Shown: positions 32,956 to 41,086 of the stretch, piece after piece
How the letters are laid out: each line of letters starts with the position of its first letter
How positions within the stretch are numbered: position 1 is the stretch's first letter
Origin: an uncultured Lachnospiraceae bacterium
Lineage (GTDB): Bacteria; Bacillota; Clostridia; Lachnospirales; Lachnospiraceae
Direction: 5' to 3'
NCBI GenBank assembly: GCA_948473115.1
Contig: CAOKWI010000035.1
Coordinates: 1-42,628, forward strand
DNA: 42,628 bases
Notes under the pieces: model-generated
What the model saw: the letters and a program-made list of their open reading frames with translations, nothing else
What the model was told of the DNA's origin: nothing
Database searches by the model: none
Translations under genes and position numbers: made by a program

Positions 32956-32998
32956 ATTACAGGGAAACGTTTTAATCGGCGTTTCCCTGTAATATTTC
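32956..32998 (+). terminator. Hairpin at the end of the catabolic locus
   Basis: ATTACAGGGAAACG (32956-32969) pairs perfectly with CGTTTCCCTGTAAT (32980-32993), followed by ATTTC. It shares its core with the hairpin at 22641-22671. Confidence 0.65.
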
Positions 32999-33049
32999 GG
33001 GAATCCTGCATAAAAAAGGAAAAAGGGAGGCCATGGACAGAAAAAAATA

Positions 33050-33235
33050 GTAACAGTTTAGCCCTCGCCATTCACAACGAGGTGGGAAAGCCCCTCCTGA
33101 CCGCACCTGCGGTGCTTTCCGCTGCTTCGCAGCTACCTTTGTTCATAAGACGGCGTTCCCTCAGCCGATATAATCAGCCCAAAATTCGTGCGAGCACGAT
33201 TTTCGGCTGCTCACACCGGCTGGCTGAACTGTTAC
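33050..33235. repeat. 186-bp element of the GTAACAGTTCAGCC family
   Basis: GTAACAGTTTAGCC (33050-33063) and GGCTGAACTGTTAC (33222-33235) form the ends (13 of 14 paired). The left part (CCTCGCCATTCACAACGAGGTGGG and on) resembles 12121-12150, and GGCGTTCCCTCA recalls 12377-12388. It contains the hairpin AAAAT.CGTGC/GCACG.ATTTT within 33178-33207. No gene is seen inside. Confidence 0.65.
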
Positions 33236-33288
33236 AAAAAATAGGAGTGCGGAACAGAAAATGTGTGGAATTATGCGGGGTTATATGG

Positions 33289-33397
33289 TACAATAGACCT
33301 TATTCAAGACAGAAAGTGGCCGGATGGCCATACTACCGTGACTGCATAGCAATCATGGTGCAATGACCATATTCAGGCCAATCAGCGGCCAAATTTG
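33289..33397 (+). promoter_or_regulatory. Promoter-leader region shared with the vanR gene
   Basis: TACAAT (33289-33294) is a likely -10 box (its -35 is weak). The following sequence GACCTTATTCAAG...GTGGCCGGATGGCCAT (to 33331) matches 37328-37369 in about 34 of 43 positions, and a further diverged copy lies at 33361-33397. GGCC-NNNN-GGCC can form a small hairpin. Confidence 0.5.
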
Positions 33398-33425
33398 GTT
33401 TAACCAGGTCGAAAAGGAGAAATGT

Positions 33426-34523
33426 ATGGAGACAGTGTACAAAAGCGGCAGTGTGGACAGTATCATTGATGCAGTGGCTGCTAAATTAAAGGGTTGTACG
33501 TTCATCGTGTACTGTGCAGACGACAAGCGGTTCGGGGAGATCAGCGAAAGGCTGCATGGAGCGCTGCCGGGCGTACAGATGATGGGTACCACCGGGTTTA
33601 TGTTTAACGAGAATGGCAGTTTTGCAGAAGGCGTTTCCGCTGTCGGCTTTTTTGACAGCGAGGTGGAAGTACATACGGGGGTTCTCCGGCATGTGGACAC
33701 CTGTCCCATGAAGTATCTGCAGGATCTGGCGGATGCCGTGGAAAAAATCAAAAAGAAGTATAAAAATAACATTTGCTTTGAATGCTCTACCGGATACGAG
33801 GAAAAGGTAGTATCCACCATGAAAATATGCCTGGAGGAGGCGGGGATACGCCTGATCGGCGGTACGGCAGGCAATACGGAGCCGGACGGTCCCAAGCATG
33901 TGGCATGTAACGGCGAGGTCCTTACGGATTCCACTGTGTATGCCGTTATCGGAAGCAAAATGGGTGCCATTGAGATTTTCAAGGAGAATCTGTATCAGGC
34001 AAGGGAAGTCACCCATGCCGTCACGAAAGTATCCAAGGACAAAAGAACCATATATGAGATAGACGGGCGCAAGGCGATGGATGTTTACGAGGAAGAACTG
34101 GGCTACACCAAGGCCACCGTTGGGGATGGGATCTTTAAAAATCCCCTCAGCCGTATCGTAGGGGCAGACAGCTATATTACCGCCATTTTCAGCTTTAACC
34201 CGGACAGGAGTATTTCGACCTATAAGAATATTCTGGAAAATGATGTAATCGCTTTTACGGATATTGCTTCAGATTACCAGGAATATATCGCGGACAACAT
34301 GAAAAAACTGACAGCTTCCCGCAGCGTCGCAGGAATCCTGTCCGTAAACTGTATCCTGCGCTACCTGTTTTTTGATAAGAATCATTACGTCGGTGCATAT
34401 GCGGAAATGATGAATGCCATGGGCAGGGGATGCCATTGGGGCGTTGTGGGGGACGGAGAGCAGTATATTGAGCAGCATATCAACCAATCCATGGTCTGCG
34501 TGGTCTTTACAAAAGACAGATAA
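33426..34523 (+). CDS. FIST-domain sensory protein
   Basis: A 365-residue soluble protein with FIST_N and FIST_C domains, a ligand-sensing module found with chemotaxis and signalling proteins. Features seen: an N-terminal beta-rich part (VYCADDKRFGEISERLHGALPGVQMMGTTGFMFNENG), a middle with GGTAGNTEPDGPKHVACNGEV, and a C-terminal part (KLTASRSVAGILSVNCILRYLFFD ... YAEMMNAMGRGCHWGVVGDGEQYIEQHINQSMVCVVF), which is typical of FIST_C. AAGGAGA at 33414-33420 supports ATG 33426. It is followed after 10 bases by a chemoreceptor-type protein, so the two probably form one sensing unit. Confidence 0.85.
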   Translation: METVYKSGSVDSIIDAVAAKLKGCTFIVYCADDKRFGEISERLHGALPGVQMMGTTGFMFNENGSFAEGVSAVGFFDSEVEVHTGVLRHVDTCPMKYLQDLADAVEKIKKKYKNNICFECSTGYEEKVVSTMKICLEEAGIRLIGGTAGNTEPDGPKHVACNGEVLTDSTVYAVIGSKMGAIEIFKENLYQAREVTHAVTKVSKDKRTIYEIDGRKAMDVYEEELGYTKATVGDGIFKNPLSRIVGADSYITAIFSFNPDRSISTYKNILENDVIAFTDIASDYQEYIADNMKKLTASRSVAGILSVNCILRYLFFDKNHYVGAYAEMMNAMGRGCHWGVVGDGEQYIEQHINQSMVCVVFTKDR

Positions 34524-34533
34524 GGGGTAGAAA

Positions 34534-35496
34534 ATGTTTCGTAAAAAGAATAAGGAAAAAGAGATAAAAACATCCAGGATCCGTTTAAGTTCCATTCTGG
34601 ATGCCGTGAAGTTCCTGGAGAGAAAGCAGGAGGCCATTACGCAGGAGGACGTGCAGGCCATGCGCGATATGAATGCCATCGAGTCTGTGGTGGAAGACCT
34701 CCAGGGAGAATCCTCAATCATCATGGACGACGTCAGCCAGTTCAACGCGCAGTTTGTCGATATCCTTACGGTGAATGAGGAGTTACAGAACATTGCGGAC
34801 AAAATTGTGGGGACAAGCGCAAACGGCAATCAGAAAATGTCCGTACTGATCAGTGAGATTGCCCAGATCAAGGATTCTGTCAGGGAGATCCACGAGGTGC
34901 TGGATAATTTTGAGCAGGCGTTCAGTGCCATCGGCCAGACGGCGGACAATATTGCCTCCATTGCATCCCAGACGAACCTTCTTGCACTGAACGCCAGCAT
35001 TGAGGCTGCCCGGGCAGGGGAGGCAGGAAGAGGTTTTGCCGTTGTGGCGGATGAGATCAATGCGTTGTCTGCCCAGACCAAGAAGCTGGTGGATGACATC
35101 AACGGAACCATGGTCAATGTAAAAAACAAGGAAGGAAGGCTTCTGGAATGCTTTGAGGCCATGAATGGGCTGGTGGACAGCAATGTGGAGAGCGCCCAGG
35201 ATACCCAGGGTGCAATCCGCGATTTCAATACCATTGCCCAGGAAGTCCGTGACAGGACAGGGAAAACGGTGGCGCATGCACAGGCAGCCCAGAGAAAGGC
35301 GGGGAATATCCAGGAGGAGATGGAAAAGGAGAAAGATATCTATTCCAATCTGAATCAGACCGTTTATAACCTGAAAATGCAGCTTTCCCGTAAAAGCGTG
35401 CTGTTTGAGGATGTGAAAAATGTGTTGTGTCAGATCCCCTATATATGTGGGGAATACGAGGGGAAGGATGTCATTGTAAAAGAGGAGTCCCTTTAA
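34534..35496 (+). CDS. Soluble methyl-accepting-chemotaxis-type signalling protein
   Basis: A 320-residue protein without membrane helices. Its highly conserved receptor hairpin lies at about residues 141-181 ([20 protein letters not shown], then [11 protein letters not shown]), flanked by long coiled-coil helices ([36 protein letters not shown]). There is no extracellular or PAS domain, so its input probably comes from the FIST protein encoded just upstream. It would pass a signal to CheA/CheW, or act as a scaffold if the organism lacks chemotaxis genes. None are present in the window. Confidence 0.88.
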   Translation: MFRKKNKEKEIKTSRIRLSSILDAVKFLERKQEAITQEDVQAMRDMNAIESVVEDLQGESSIIMDDVSQFNAQFVDILTVNEELQNIADKIVGTSANGNQKMSVLISEIAQIKDSVREIHEVLDNFEQAFSAIGQTADNIASIASQTNLLALNASIEAARAGEAGRGFAVVADEINALSAQTKKLVDDINGTMVNVKNKEGRLLECFEAMNGLVDSNVESAQDTQGAIRDFNTIAQEVRDRTGKTVAHAQAAQRKAGNIQEEMEKEKDIYSNLNQTVYNLKMQLSRKSVLFEDVKNVLCQIPYICGEYEGKDVIVKEESL

Positions 35497-35592
35497 AGGT
35501 TCTGAAAAACATGCAGAAGGCTGCTTCGCCTTTGACAGGAATTGGGAATGCAAAATGCACAGAAAAGCAATTTTGACTTCGCGGTGCCGTAT

Positions 35593-35606
35593 GACTGAAC
35601 TGTTAC
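35593..35606. repeat. Single end of the GTAACAGTTCAGCC family
   Basis: GACTGAACTGTTAC, one mismatch to the family end at 12454-12467, 34 bases upstream of the promoter at 35640. No matching partner end was found nearby. Confidence 0.5.
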
Positions 35607-35639
35607 CCGGGAACAGCAGAAGGATGTTGAAATAAATGA

Positions 35640-35668
35640 TTGCAATTCTTAAGACACAGTGATACAAT
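35640..35668 (+). promoter_or_regulatory. Near-consensus promoter of the 31-codon ORF
   Basis: TTGCAA (35640-35645), a 17-base spacer and TACAAT (35663-35668). Confidence 0.65.
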
Positions 35669-35698
35669 GAAATATACTTAGTGGAAGGAGGGCGCAGG

Positions 35699-35794
35699 AT
35701 GAACGGGTTAGGTTATACGCCGATTTACAGCAGCAGTTCAATCTCAAAAACATGCATCAATTCATGTTTAGGGGATTACTGCGCTCTTTTTTAG
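35699..35794 (+). CDS. Candidate small peptide gene, 31 residues
   Basis: ATG 35699 is preceded by a strong ribosome site GGAAGGAGGG (35683-35692) and by the promoter at 35640-35668, and ends at TAG 35792. The peptide begins MNGLGYTPIYSSSSISKTC and ends CLGDYCALF; it has 3 Cys and many Ser/Thr, and no basic signal peptide. The family is not recognised. Ser/Thr/Cys content allows a modified peptide or signalling peptide, but no modification enzyme lies beside it. The evidence is the clean promoter-ribosome site-ORF layout. About 220 bases downstream is an MFS gene. Confidence 0.5.
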   Translation: MNGLGYTPIYSSSSISKTCINSCLGDYCALF

Positions 35795-36013
35795 GAGAAT
35801 CAACAGGTATTCGAATGAAGTTTTCGCAGTGATTCCAGAACAGTTTGACTTATGTAGTTGATTTACGTAAGGGCAGGCTGTTTTTTGTTGCCCAATGGGT
35901 GACAGGGCATGGTGCGGGCAATGAGTCAATTTGTTGCGGAGTATTTGGCTGATGCCCTGGAACAGATTGTAAGTTAGTGTGCTCAATGAACTGAATGGAG
36001 AGAGGAATTACTT

Positions 36014-37210
36014 ATGAATGCGAAAACAAGTAAATTACAGACAAAGCTGAAAAGAAATATCGGGCTGGATTATTTCAGCACCTTCATCACCAATTTGAAT
36101 ATGCAGAGTTCCATCTGGGTATTGTATCTTGCATATTGTGGTTTGAACCTGGCGGAAATAGGACTGCTGGAGGGGATCTATCACGCTACCAGCATACTCT
36201 GCGAGATTCCCTCCGGGGCGGTGGCAGACCTGCTGGGAAGAAAGAGAAGCATGGTCCTGAGCAGGGTATGTATAGCGGTTTCCTGTATGCTGATGCTGTT
36301 TTCCGGAAGCTTCGGACTGTTTGCGCTGAGCTTCATCGTGCAGGCGCTGGGAAATAATTTTAATTCCGGATCGGAGGAAGCGCTTGTATACGACAGTATG
36401 AAATATATCGGTCAGGAAGAGCGGTATGTGCGCGTGTATGGGCGGCTGAACGTTATTTTGGAGGTGTCCCAGGGGATTGCCACGGTGACCGGCGGCATCC
36501 TCGCGGAATACTCTTATCTCTGGTGCTATGGCGCCTGTGTGATCATTGCGGTGCTCTCCCTGATCCCCGTGATCCTCCTGACGGAAGCGCCCTGCGGCCG
36601 GGAGGAAAAGAGGAAGGCGGCGATAAGGGAGCTGGTGGCGTCCCATTTCAGCACGAGCTTTCAAATTTTAAGGTCGGATGTCAGGATATTGAAAATAATC
36701 ATTTTCTATTCGGTCGTCTTCGCATCCCAGACACTCTTGTTCTTCTATAGCCAGCAGTATTATTTTGAACATGGCTACAATAAGATCCGGATCAGCCTGA
36801 TCCTGCTGGTGATGAGCGGCGCTTCCTGTCTGGGGGCTGTTTTGAGCGACAGGCTTTATCACAGGTTTAAAAAGAAAATCGTATTTGTGGGGACAATGGT
36901 GATCGCGGCGGCGTTCCTTTGCTATAGCCTGGAGAATATGGCAGTATCCATACTGGCCTTTTCCGCTGCCGGCTTTTTCAATTCTGCGCTGTACCCCGTG
37001 CAGTCCGATTCGCTGAACCAGCTGATCCCGTCCGAACAGCGGGCCACCCTGATCTCCGTGAACAGTATGTTCTTTTCCGTGGCGATGATCGTGATGTTTC
37101 CCCTTGCGGGCATGGCGGCGGATCATCTGGGACTGACAAGGGTATTCGTATTTATCGGGGCGGCGGTCATGGTATTTGCAGGTCTGTCCTGCCTCGGCAG
37201 CCGGCGCTGA
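36014..37210 (+). CDS. MFS-family transporter
   Basis: A 398-residue membrane protein of the major facilitator superfamily with about twelve helices. The signature loop between helices 2 and 3 is GAVADLLGRKRSMVLSR, and the second half has a similar loop, LSDRLYHRFKKKIVFVG. The start has GGAGAGAGG about 9 bases upstream. The substrate is not known; the family includes drug and peptide exporters and small-molecule importers. It follows the 31-codon ORF in the same direction, with 219 bases between that hold no clear gene or terminator. Confidence 0.88.
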   Translation: MNAKTSKLQTKLKRNIGLDYFSTFITNLNMQSSIWVLYLAYCGLNLAEIGLLEGIYHATSILCEIPSGAVADLLGRKRSMVLSRVCIAVSCMLMLFSGSFGLFALSFIVQALGNNFNSGSEEALVYDSMKYIGQEERYVRVYGRLNVILEVSQGIATVTGGILAEYSYLWCYGACVIIAVLSLIPVILLTEAPCGREEKRKAAIRELVASHFSTSFQILRSDVRILKIIIFYSVVFASQTLLFFYSQQYYFEHGYNKIRISLILLVMSGASCLGAVLSDRLYHRFKKKIVFVGTMVIAAAFLCYSLENMAVSILAFSAAGFFNSALYPVQSDSLNQLIPSEQRATLISVNSMFFSVAMIVMFPLAGMAADHLGLTRVFVFIGAAVMVFAGLSCLGSRR

Positions 37211-37303
37211 GGAGGGGGCTGCCCACCTCATTAGGAATACGGGGGCGTGGGTGTGAAAAGTAACACGCGTAATCCGTGAATGGCGGCATGGATGAACTGT
37301 CGC

Positions 37304-37403
37304 TTGCAAACAGTCTTCCCCAGATGATATAATGACCTTATTTAAGGCAATTAGCGGCCGAATGGCCATCCATATCATGATTGGTCTGTAATCATGATAT
37401 AAT
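37304..37403 (+). promoter_or_regulatory. Tandem promoters and inverted repeat upstream of vanR
   Basis: TTGCAA (37304-37309), 18 bases, TATAAT (37328-37333) is promoter 1. A second TATAAT lies at 37398-37403, overlapped by an 11-bp perfect inverted repeat ATATCATGATT (37372-37382) and AATCATGATAT (37390-37400), which is a good operator candidate. 37328-37369 matches the leader of the FIST gene. Confidence 0.6.
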
Positions 37404-37461
37404 TCGTAGCAGGTACAGGGAGGATTCCGGAAACCTGTATTCAGAGGAGGACGGATTGTCT

Positions 37462-38166
37462 ATGAACGGAAACATTCTGATTGTTGACGATGAAAGGGAA
37501 ATTGCGGATCTGCTGGAGATCTACCTGAAAAACGACGGCTACACAGTGTGTAAATGCTACAGCGGCGTGGAGGCCCTGCGGTGTGTTGAGACGGAGAGGT
37601 TTGATCTGGCGATCCTGGATCTGATGCTTCCCGACCTGGACGGCTTCCACATCTGCCAGAAGATCAGGGAGCGGTACTTTTTTCCCATTATCATGCTGAC
37701 GGCGAAGACGGAGGATACCGACAAGATCATGGGTCTTACCATGGGCGCGGACGATTATATCACAAAGCCCTTTAATCCCCTGGAGGTGGCAGCCAGGGTG
37801 AAGACGCAGCTGCGCCGGTATGTCCACTATAATAATGCGGCGGGCATGGAGGGGAAGGGCAGACCGGTGCCGGAGTACGATATCCATGGCCTGGTCATCA
37901 ACAATGACACCCATAAGTGCACCCTGTACGGAAAGGAAGTCATGCTTACGCCGCGGGAGTTCTCCATACTCTGGTATCTGTGCGGGCACAGGGGAAAGGT
38001 GATCTCGTCGGAGGAATTATTTGAAAATGTCTGGGGAGAGAAGTTCCTGGACAACAATAATACCGTCATGGCGCATATCGGCAAGCTGAGGGAGAAGCTG
38101 GGAGAGCCTGCGAAGACCCCGAAATTCATAAAGACCGTGTGGGGAGTGGGGTATACAATTGAATAG
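37462..38166 (+). CDS. vanR: VanR-type OmpR-family response regulator
   Basis: A 234-residue DNA-binding response regulator. Receiver domain: ILIVDDEREIADLL (acidic pair Asp 9, 10), phosphoacceptor Asp 53 in AILDLMLPDLDG, and the conserved Lys in DDYITKPFNPLEV. C-terminal winged helix: LTPREFSILWYLCGHRGKVISSEELFENVWGE ... TVWGVGYTIE. ATG 37462 has AGAGGAGG at 37443-37450. It overlaps the kinase gene by 8 bases and closely resembles VanR of VanG/VanC-type clusters. Confidence 0.85.
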   Translation: MNGNILIVDDEREIADLLEIYLKNDGYTVCKCYSGVEALRCVETERFDLAILDLMLPDLDGFHICQKIRERYFFPIIMLTAKTEDTDKIMGLTMGADDYITKPFNPLEVAARVKTQLRRYVHYNNAAGMEGKGRPVPEYDIHGLVINNDTHKCTLYGKEVMLTPREFSILWYLCGHRGKVISSEELFENVWGEKFLDNNNTVMAHIGKLREKLGEPAKTPKFIKTVWGVGYTIE

Positions 38167-39346
38167 ATTAGGGCAGAAGCAGCCGAGTGACAGGAGCGGG
38201 CAGGGAAGCGGAAGTAAGCGCACTGGCGGAATCGGGAAGAATCGCAGGGATGAATATCGTTCCTTTCGTACAAAGTTATTTATGCAGACGGTTCTCCTGA
38301 TGTTTGCCGCTGTGATAGGGATATGGGCATTATATAACTTTTTGTGGCGGGGGCACTTTGCCAACACGGTAGTCGGCTTTTTAAACTTGTATATCTATGG
38401 AGATTACCGTCAGTCGCTGGATGTGTACCAGCGCGTATTCCGGAATAATGAATCCCTGTTTTTTATGCTGGGCGCGCTGCTGATCTTTTTGATCATTATG
38501 CGGGTCTACTTAAAAAATTTTACCAGATACTTTAATGAGATCAACAGGGCGATAGATGTCCTGGTGCAGGAGAATTCCGGCGATGTCGCCCTGCCGGTGG
38601 AGCTGGCGGCCACGGAGAAGAAGATCAACCACATCATACACACCCTGGAGCAGCGGAAACTGGCGGCGGAGCTGGCGGAGCAGCGTAAAAACGACCTTGT
38701 GGTATACCTGGCCCACGATCTGAAAACGCCGCTGACCTCTGTGATCGGCTATCTGACCCTGCTGCGCGACGAAGCGCAGATCTCGGAGGAACTGCGGGAG
38801 AAATACCTGTCCATCTCCCTGGAGAAGGCGGAGCGCCTGGAGGATCTGATCAATGAGTTCTTTGAGATCACGCGGTTTAACCTGACCAATATTGCGCTGG
38901 AGTACAGCAGGGTAAATCTGACACGTCTTCTGGAACAGCTTGCCTATGAGTTCAAGCCCATGCTTTCGGAGAAAAATCTGGTGTGTACGCTGGAGGCTGC
39001 GCCCGACATCATGATCAAGTGTGATGTGGATAAGATGCAGCGCGTGTTTGACAATCTGCTGCGGAATGCGGTCAACTACAGCTTTGAGGGGGAAGAGATC
39101 AGGATCAGGGTGACACAGGAGGAGAGGAATGTGCATATTGTGTTTTCCAATCATGGGAATACCATTCCTCCGGACAGGCTGGAACGCATTTTTGAACAGT
39201 TCTACCGTCTGGACAGCGCCAGAAGCTCCGGAAGCGGCGGCGCAGGGCTGGGACTTGCCATTGCGAAGAAGATTGTGGAATCCCATGGCGGCAAGATAAC
39301 AGCCAGGAGTGAGAATGAGATCATTGAATTTGAGGTGGTTATATAG
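38159..39346 (+). CDS. vanS: VanS-type sensor histidine kinase
   Basis: A 395-residue membrane kinase. Two helices (about residues 41-62 and 98-120) bound a short extracytoplasmic loop; a linker follows, then the dimerisation domain with phosphoacceptor His 186 in VYLAHDLKTPLTSVIGYL and the ATPase domain with N-box LRNAVNYS and GAGLGLAIAKKIVESHGG. A TTG at 38159, overlapping the vanR stop, is the probable start, though the first 40 residues are basic and poorly conserved-looking. It probably senses cell-wall stress or glycopeptide and phosphorylates VanR. Confidence 0.85.
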   Translation: MNRLGQKQPSDRSGQGSGSKRTGGIGKNRRDEYRSFRTKLFMQTVLLMFAAVIGIWALYNFLWRGHFANTVVGFLNLYIYGDYRQSLDVYQRVFRNNESLFFMLGALLIFLIIMRVYLKNFTRYFNEINRAIDVLVQENSGDVALPVELAATEKKINHIIHTLEQRKLAAELAEQRKNDLVVYLAHDLKTPLTSVIGYLTLLRDEAQISEELREKYLSISLEKAERLEDLINEFFEITRFNLTNIALEYSRVNLTRLLEQLAYEFKPMLSEKNLVCTLEAAPDIMIKCDVDKMQRVFDNLLRNAVNYSFEGEEIRIRVTQEERNVHIVFSNHGNTIPPDRLERIFEQFYRLDSARSSGSGGAGLGLAIAKKIVESHGGKITARSENEIIEFEVVI

Positions 39347-39790
39347 CGTACCAGGGCGGCGTCGGATGCGAAGCAGACGCAAACATCAGGCACTGATTTG
39401 CTTCAGGATTAACGCAACGATGTACTGGCGGCGGCTGGTTAGGAATTTCGTAAGATTTTCCTGTGATAAAATTAGGAAAAGATTTATTTTATGTGAATAA
39501 AAGGCACTTCCGGCTCTGGTACAGTATGGGTATCAGGGGCGGGAGTGCCTTTTTGATGGAGATCATTGCAGGAGGCTGGTACATCATTGCATTAATTCCT
39601 GAGTAACCAGCACTCGCTGTTCACGTCATTGCTGCGTTGTTGTCGGTCAACAATTGCTTTGGCAATTTGATATTGCATCGCCTCCCTCCGCCGCCTTGCA
39701 CTGATGCAAACATCAAGCACTTATTACTTCAGGATGAATGCAACGCTGTACTATTTAAAATCAGTTTCTGTGGAAAGGTTTGGTTATCAT
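39347..39790. other. Intergenic region between vanS and the ligase: terminator and a diverged direct repeat
   Basis: AAAGGCACT (39500-39508) pairs with AGTGCCTTT (39544-39552), followed by TTT, a terminator with a long loop. Two direct copies of about 48 bases beginning GCAAACATCA lie at 39379-39426 and 39706-39752 (about 40 matches). 39356-39378 is an exact inverse of 12163-12185. No clear promoter for the ligase gene was found. Confidence 0.6.
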
Positions 39791-40867
39791 ATGCGAAAGA
39801 AAACAATAGCAGTCTTATTCGGGGGGAACTCAACGGAATATAAGGTGTCGCTGCAGTCGGCATTTTCCGTATTGGAGAATCTGAATACAGAAAAATATGA
39901 TATTATCATGATCGGCATTACCAGGGAGGGGGACTGGTATCGCTACAGGGGAGAACTTGAGAAAATCCCGGACAATACATGGTGTGAGGACGGCGCCTGC
40001 CTGACACCCGTGGCCGTGTCCGTGAGCCGCTCGGAGAGAGGACTGCTGGAATTTGCCGCGGGGAAAGAGGAGGGAACTTTTGCCGGTACGGCGGCCCTGG
40101 TAAAAGTGGATCTGGTATTTCCCGTGCTGCACGGAAAGAACGGGGAGGACGGTACGGTGCAGGGGCTGTTTGAGCTGGCAGGAATCCCTGTGGCAGGCTG
40201 CGATATGGTTTCCTCTGTTCTCTGCATGGATAAGGGAAGGGCGCATGTGCTGGTACGCACTGCCGGGGTGGCAGTACCGAAGGCGGTGACCTTCAGACCG
40301 CATGAGAGGGAGGCAGCCCTGCGGGATATCTCCCGCAGGCTTTCCTATCCTCTGTTCGTAAAACCTGTCCGGGCGGGATCTTCCTTCGGGATCACGAAAG
40401 TGTTCAGGGAGGCTGACCTGGGCGCGGCCATAGAGACGGCCCTCGGACATGACGATGAAGTGACTGTGGAGGAGGCCGTGGAAGGCTTCGAGGTAGGCTG
40501 TGCCGTCCTGGGCAATGAAGCGCTGACTGTGGGCAGGGTGGACGAGATCGAACTGTCGGAAGGTTTTTTTGACTATACGGAGAAATATACCCTGAAGACA
40601 TCCAGGATCCATATGCCCGCCCGGATCGACCCGCAGACAGAGAGACGCGTCCGGGAGACCGCCGTGACCATATACAGGACGCTGGGCTGCTCCGGCTTTG
40701 CCCGGGTGGACATGTTCCTGCGGCCGGACGGGGAGATCGTGTTTAACGAGGTGAACACGATTCCCGGGTGTACTTCCCACAGCCGTTATCCCAACATGAT
40801 GAAAGGGATCGGTCTGTCTTTTCCGGATATGCTGGACAGGCTGATCGAACTGTCCGTAAAAGGGTAA
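39791..40867 (+). CDS. D-Ala-D-Ser/D-Ala-D-Ala ligase (VanC/E/G-like ATP-grasp)
   Basis: A 358-residue ATP-grasp ligase that joins D-alanine to D-serine or D-alanine for peptidoglycan precursors. MRKKTIAVLFGGNSTEYKVS is the classic N-terminus; VFPVLHGKNGEDGTVQGLFELAGIPVAG, LFVKPVRAGSSFGITKV and FARVDMF, FNEVNTIPGCTSHSRYPNMM follow. The omega-loop FFDYTEKYTLK (Glu-Lys-Tyr at about residues 264-266) resembles VanC/VanG-type D-Ser ligases rather than VanA-type, which has a His region. ATG 39791 gives the standard N-terminus but has only a distant GGAAAGG. It sits downstream of VanRS but no vanXY or vanT follows. Confidence 0.85.
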   Translation: MRKKTIAVLFGGNSTEYKVSLQSAFSVLENLNTEKYDIIMIGITREGDWYRYRGELEKIPDNTWCEDGACLTPVAVSVSRSERGLLEFAAGKEEGTFAGTAALVKVDLVFPVLHGKNGEDGTVQGLFELAGIPVAGCDMVSSVLCMDKGRAHVLVRTAGVAVPKAVTFRPHEREAALRDISRRLSYPLFVKPVRAGSSFGITKVFREADLGAAIETALGHDDEVTVEEAVEGFEVGCAVLGNEALTVGRVDEIELSEGFFDYTEKYTLKTSRIHMPARIDPQTERRVRETAVTIYRTLGCSGFARVDMFLRPDGEIVFNEVNTIPGCTSHSRYPNMMKGIGLSFPDMLDRLIELSVKG

Positions 40868-40874
40868 AAGAGAT

Positions 40875-40961
40875 GTAACAGTTTGACCGAAAGCTGAACT
40901 GTTACAAAGAGATTGAAGGAATCGATTCTGAATAAGAGATTGAAGGAATCGATTCTGAATA
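40875..40961. repeat. Short GTAACAGTT hairpin and a perfect 27-bp tandem duplication
   Basis: GTAACAGTTTGACC (40875-40888) pairs with AGCTGAACTGTTAC (40892-40905), a mini version of the family ends. It is followed immediately by two exact copies of a 27-base unit starting AGAGATTGAAGGAATC (40908-40934, 40935-40961). Confidence 0.7.
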
Positions 40962-41086
40962 TTGACCGATTTTCCATACCATGATACCATACTTATCAAG
41001 AAACGAAATCTGTCTGCGGAAACTGTGCAGCCAGGGAAAATTACCCTGCTGTGGAGCATTGTCCCGGCAGGGCAAAGGGGGATAGG

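Noticed and set aside
35909..35977. 22-codon ORF starting MVRAMSQF
   Set aside because: No ribosome site or promoter of its own; may be a gene remnant but cannot be supported.
36668..37378. 236-codon ORF on the - strand opposite the MFS gene
   Set aside because: Antisense to a clear transporter, His/Arg/Gln-rich composition typical of a shadow frame.
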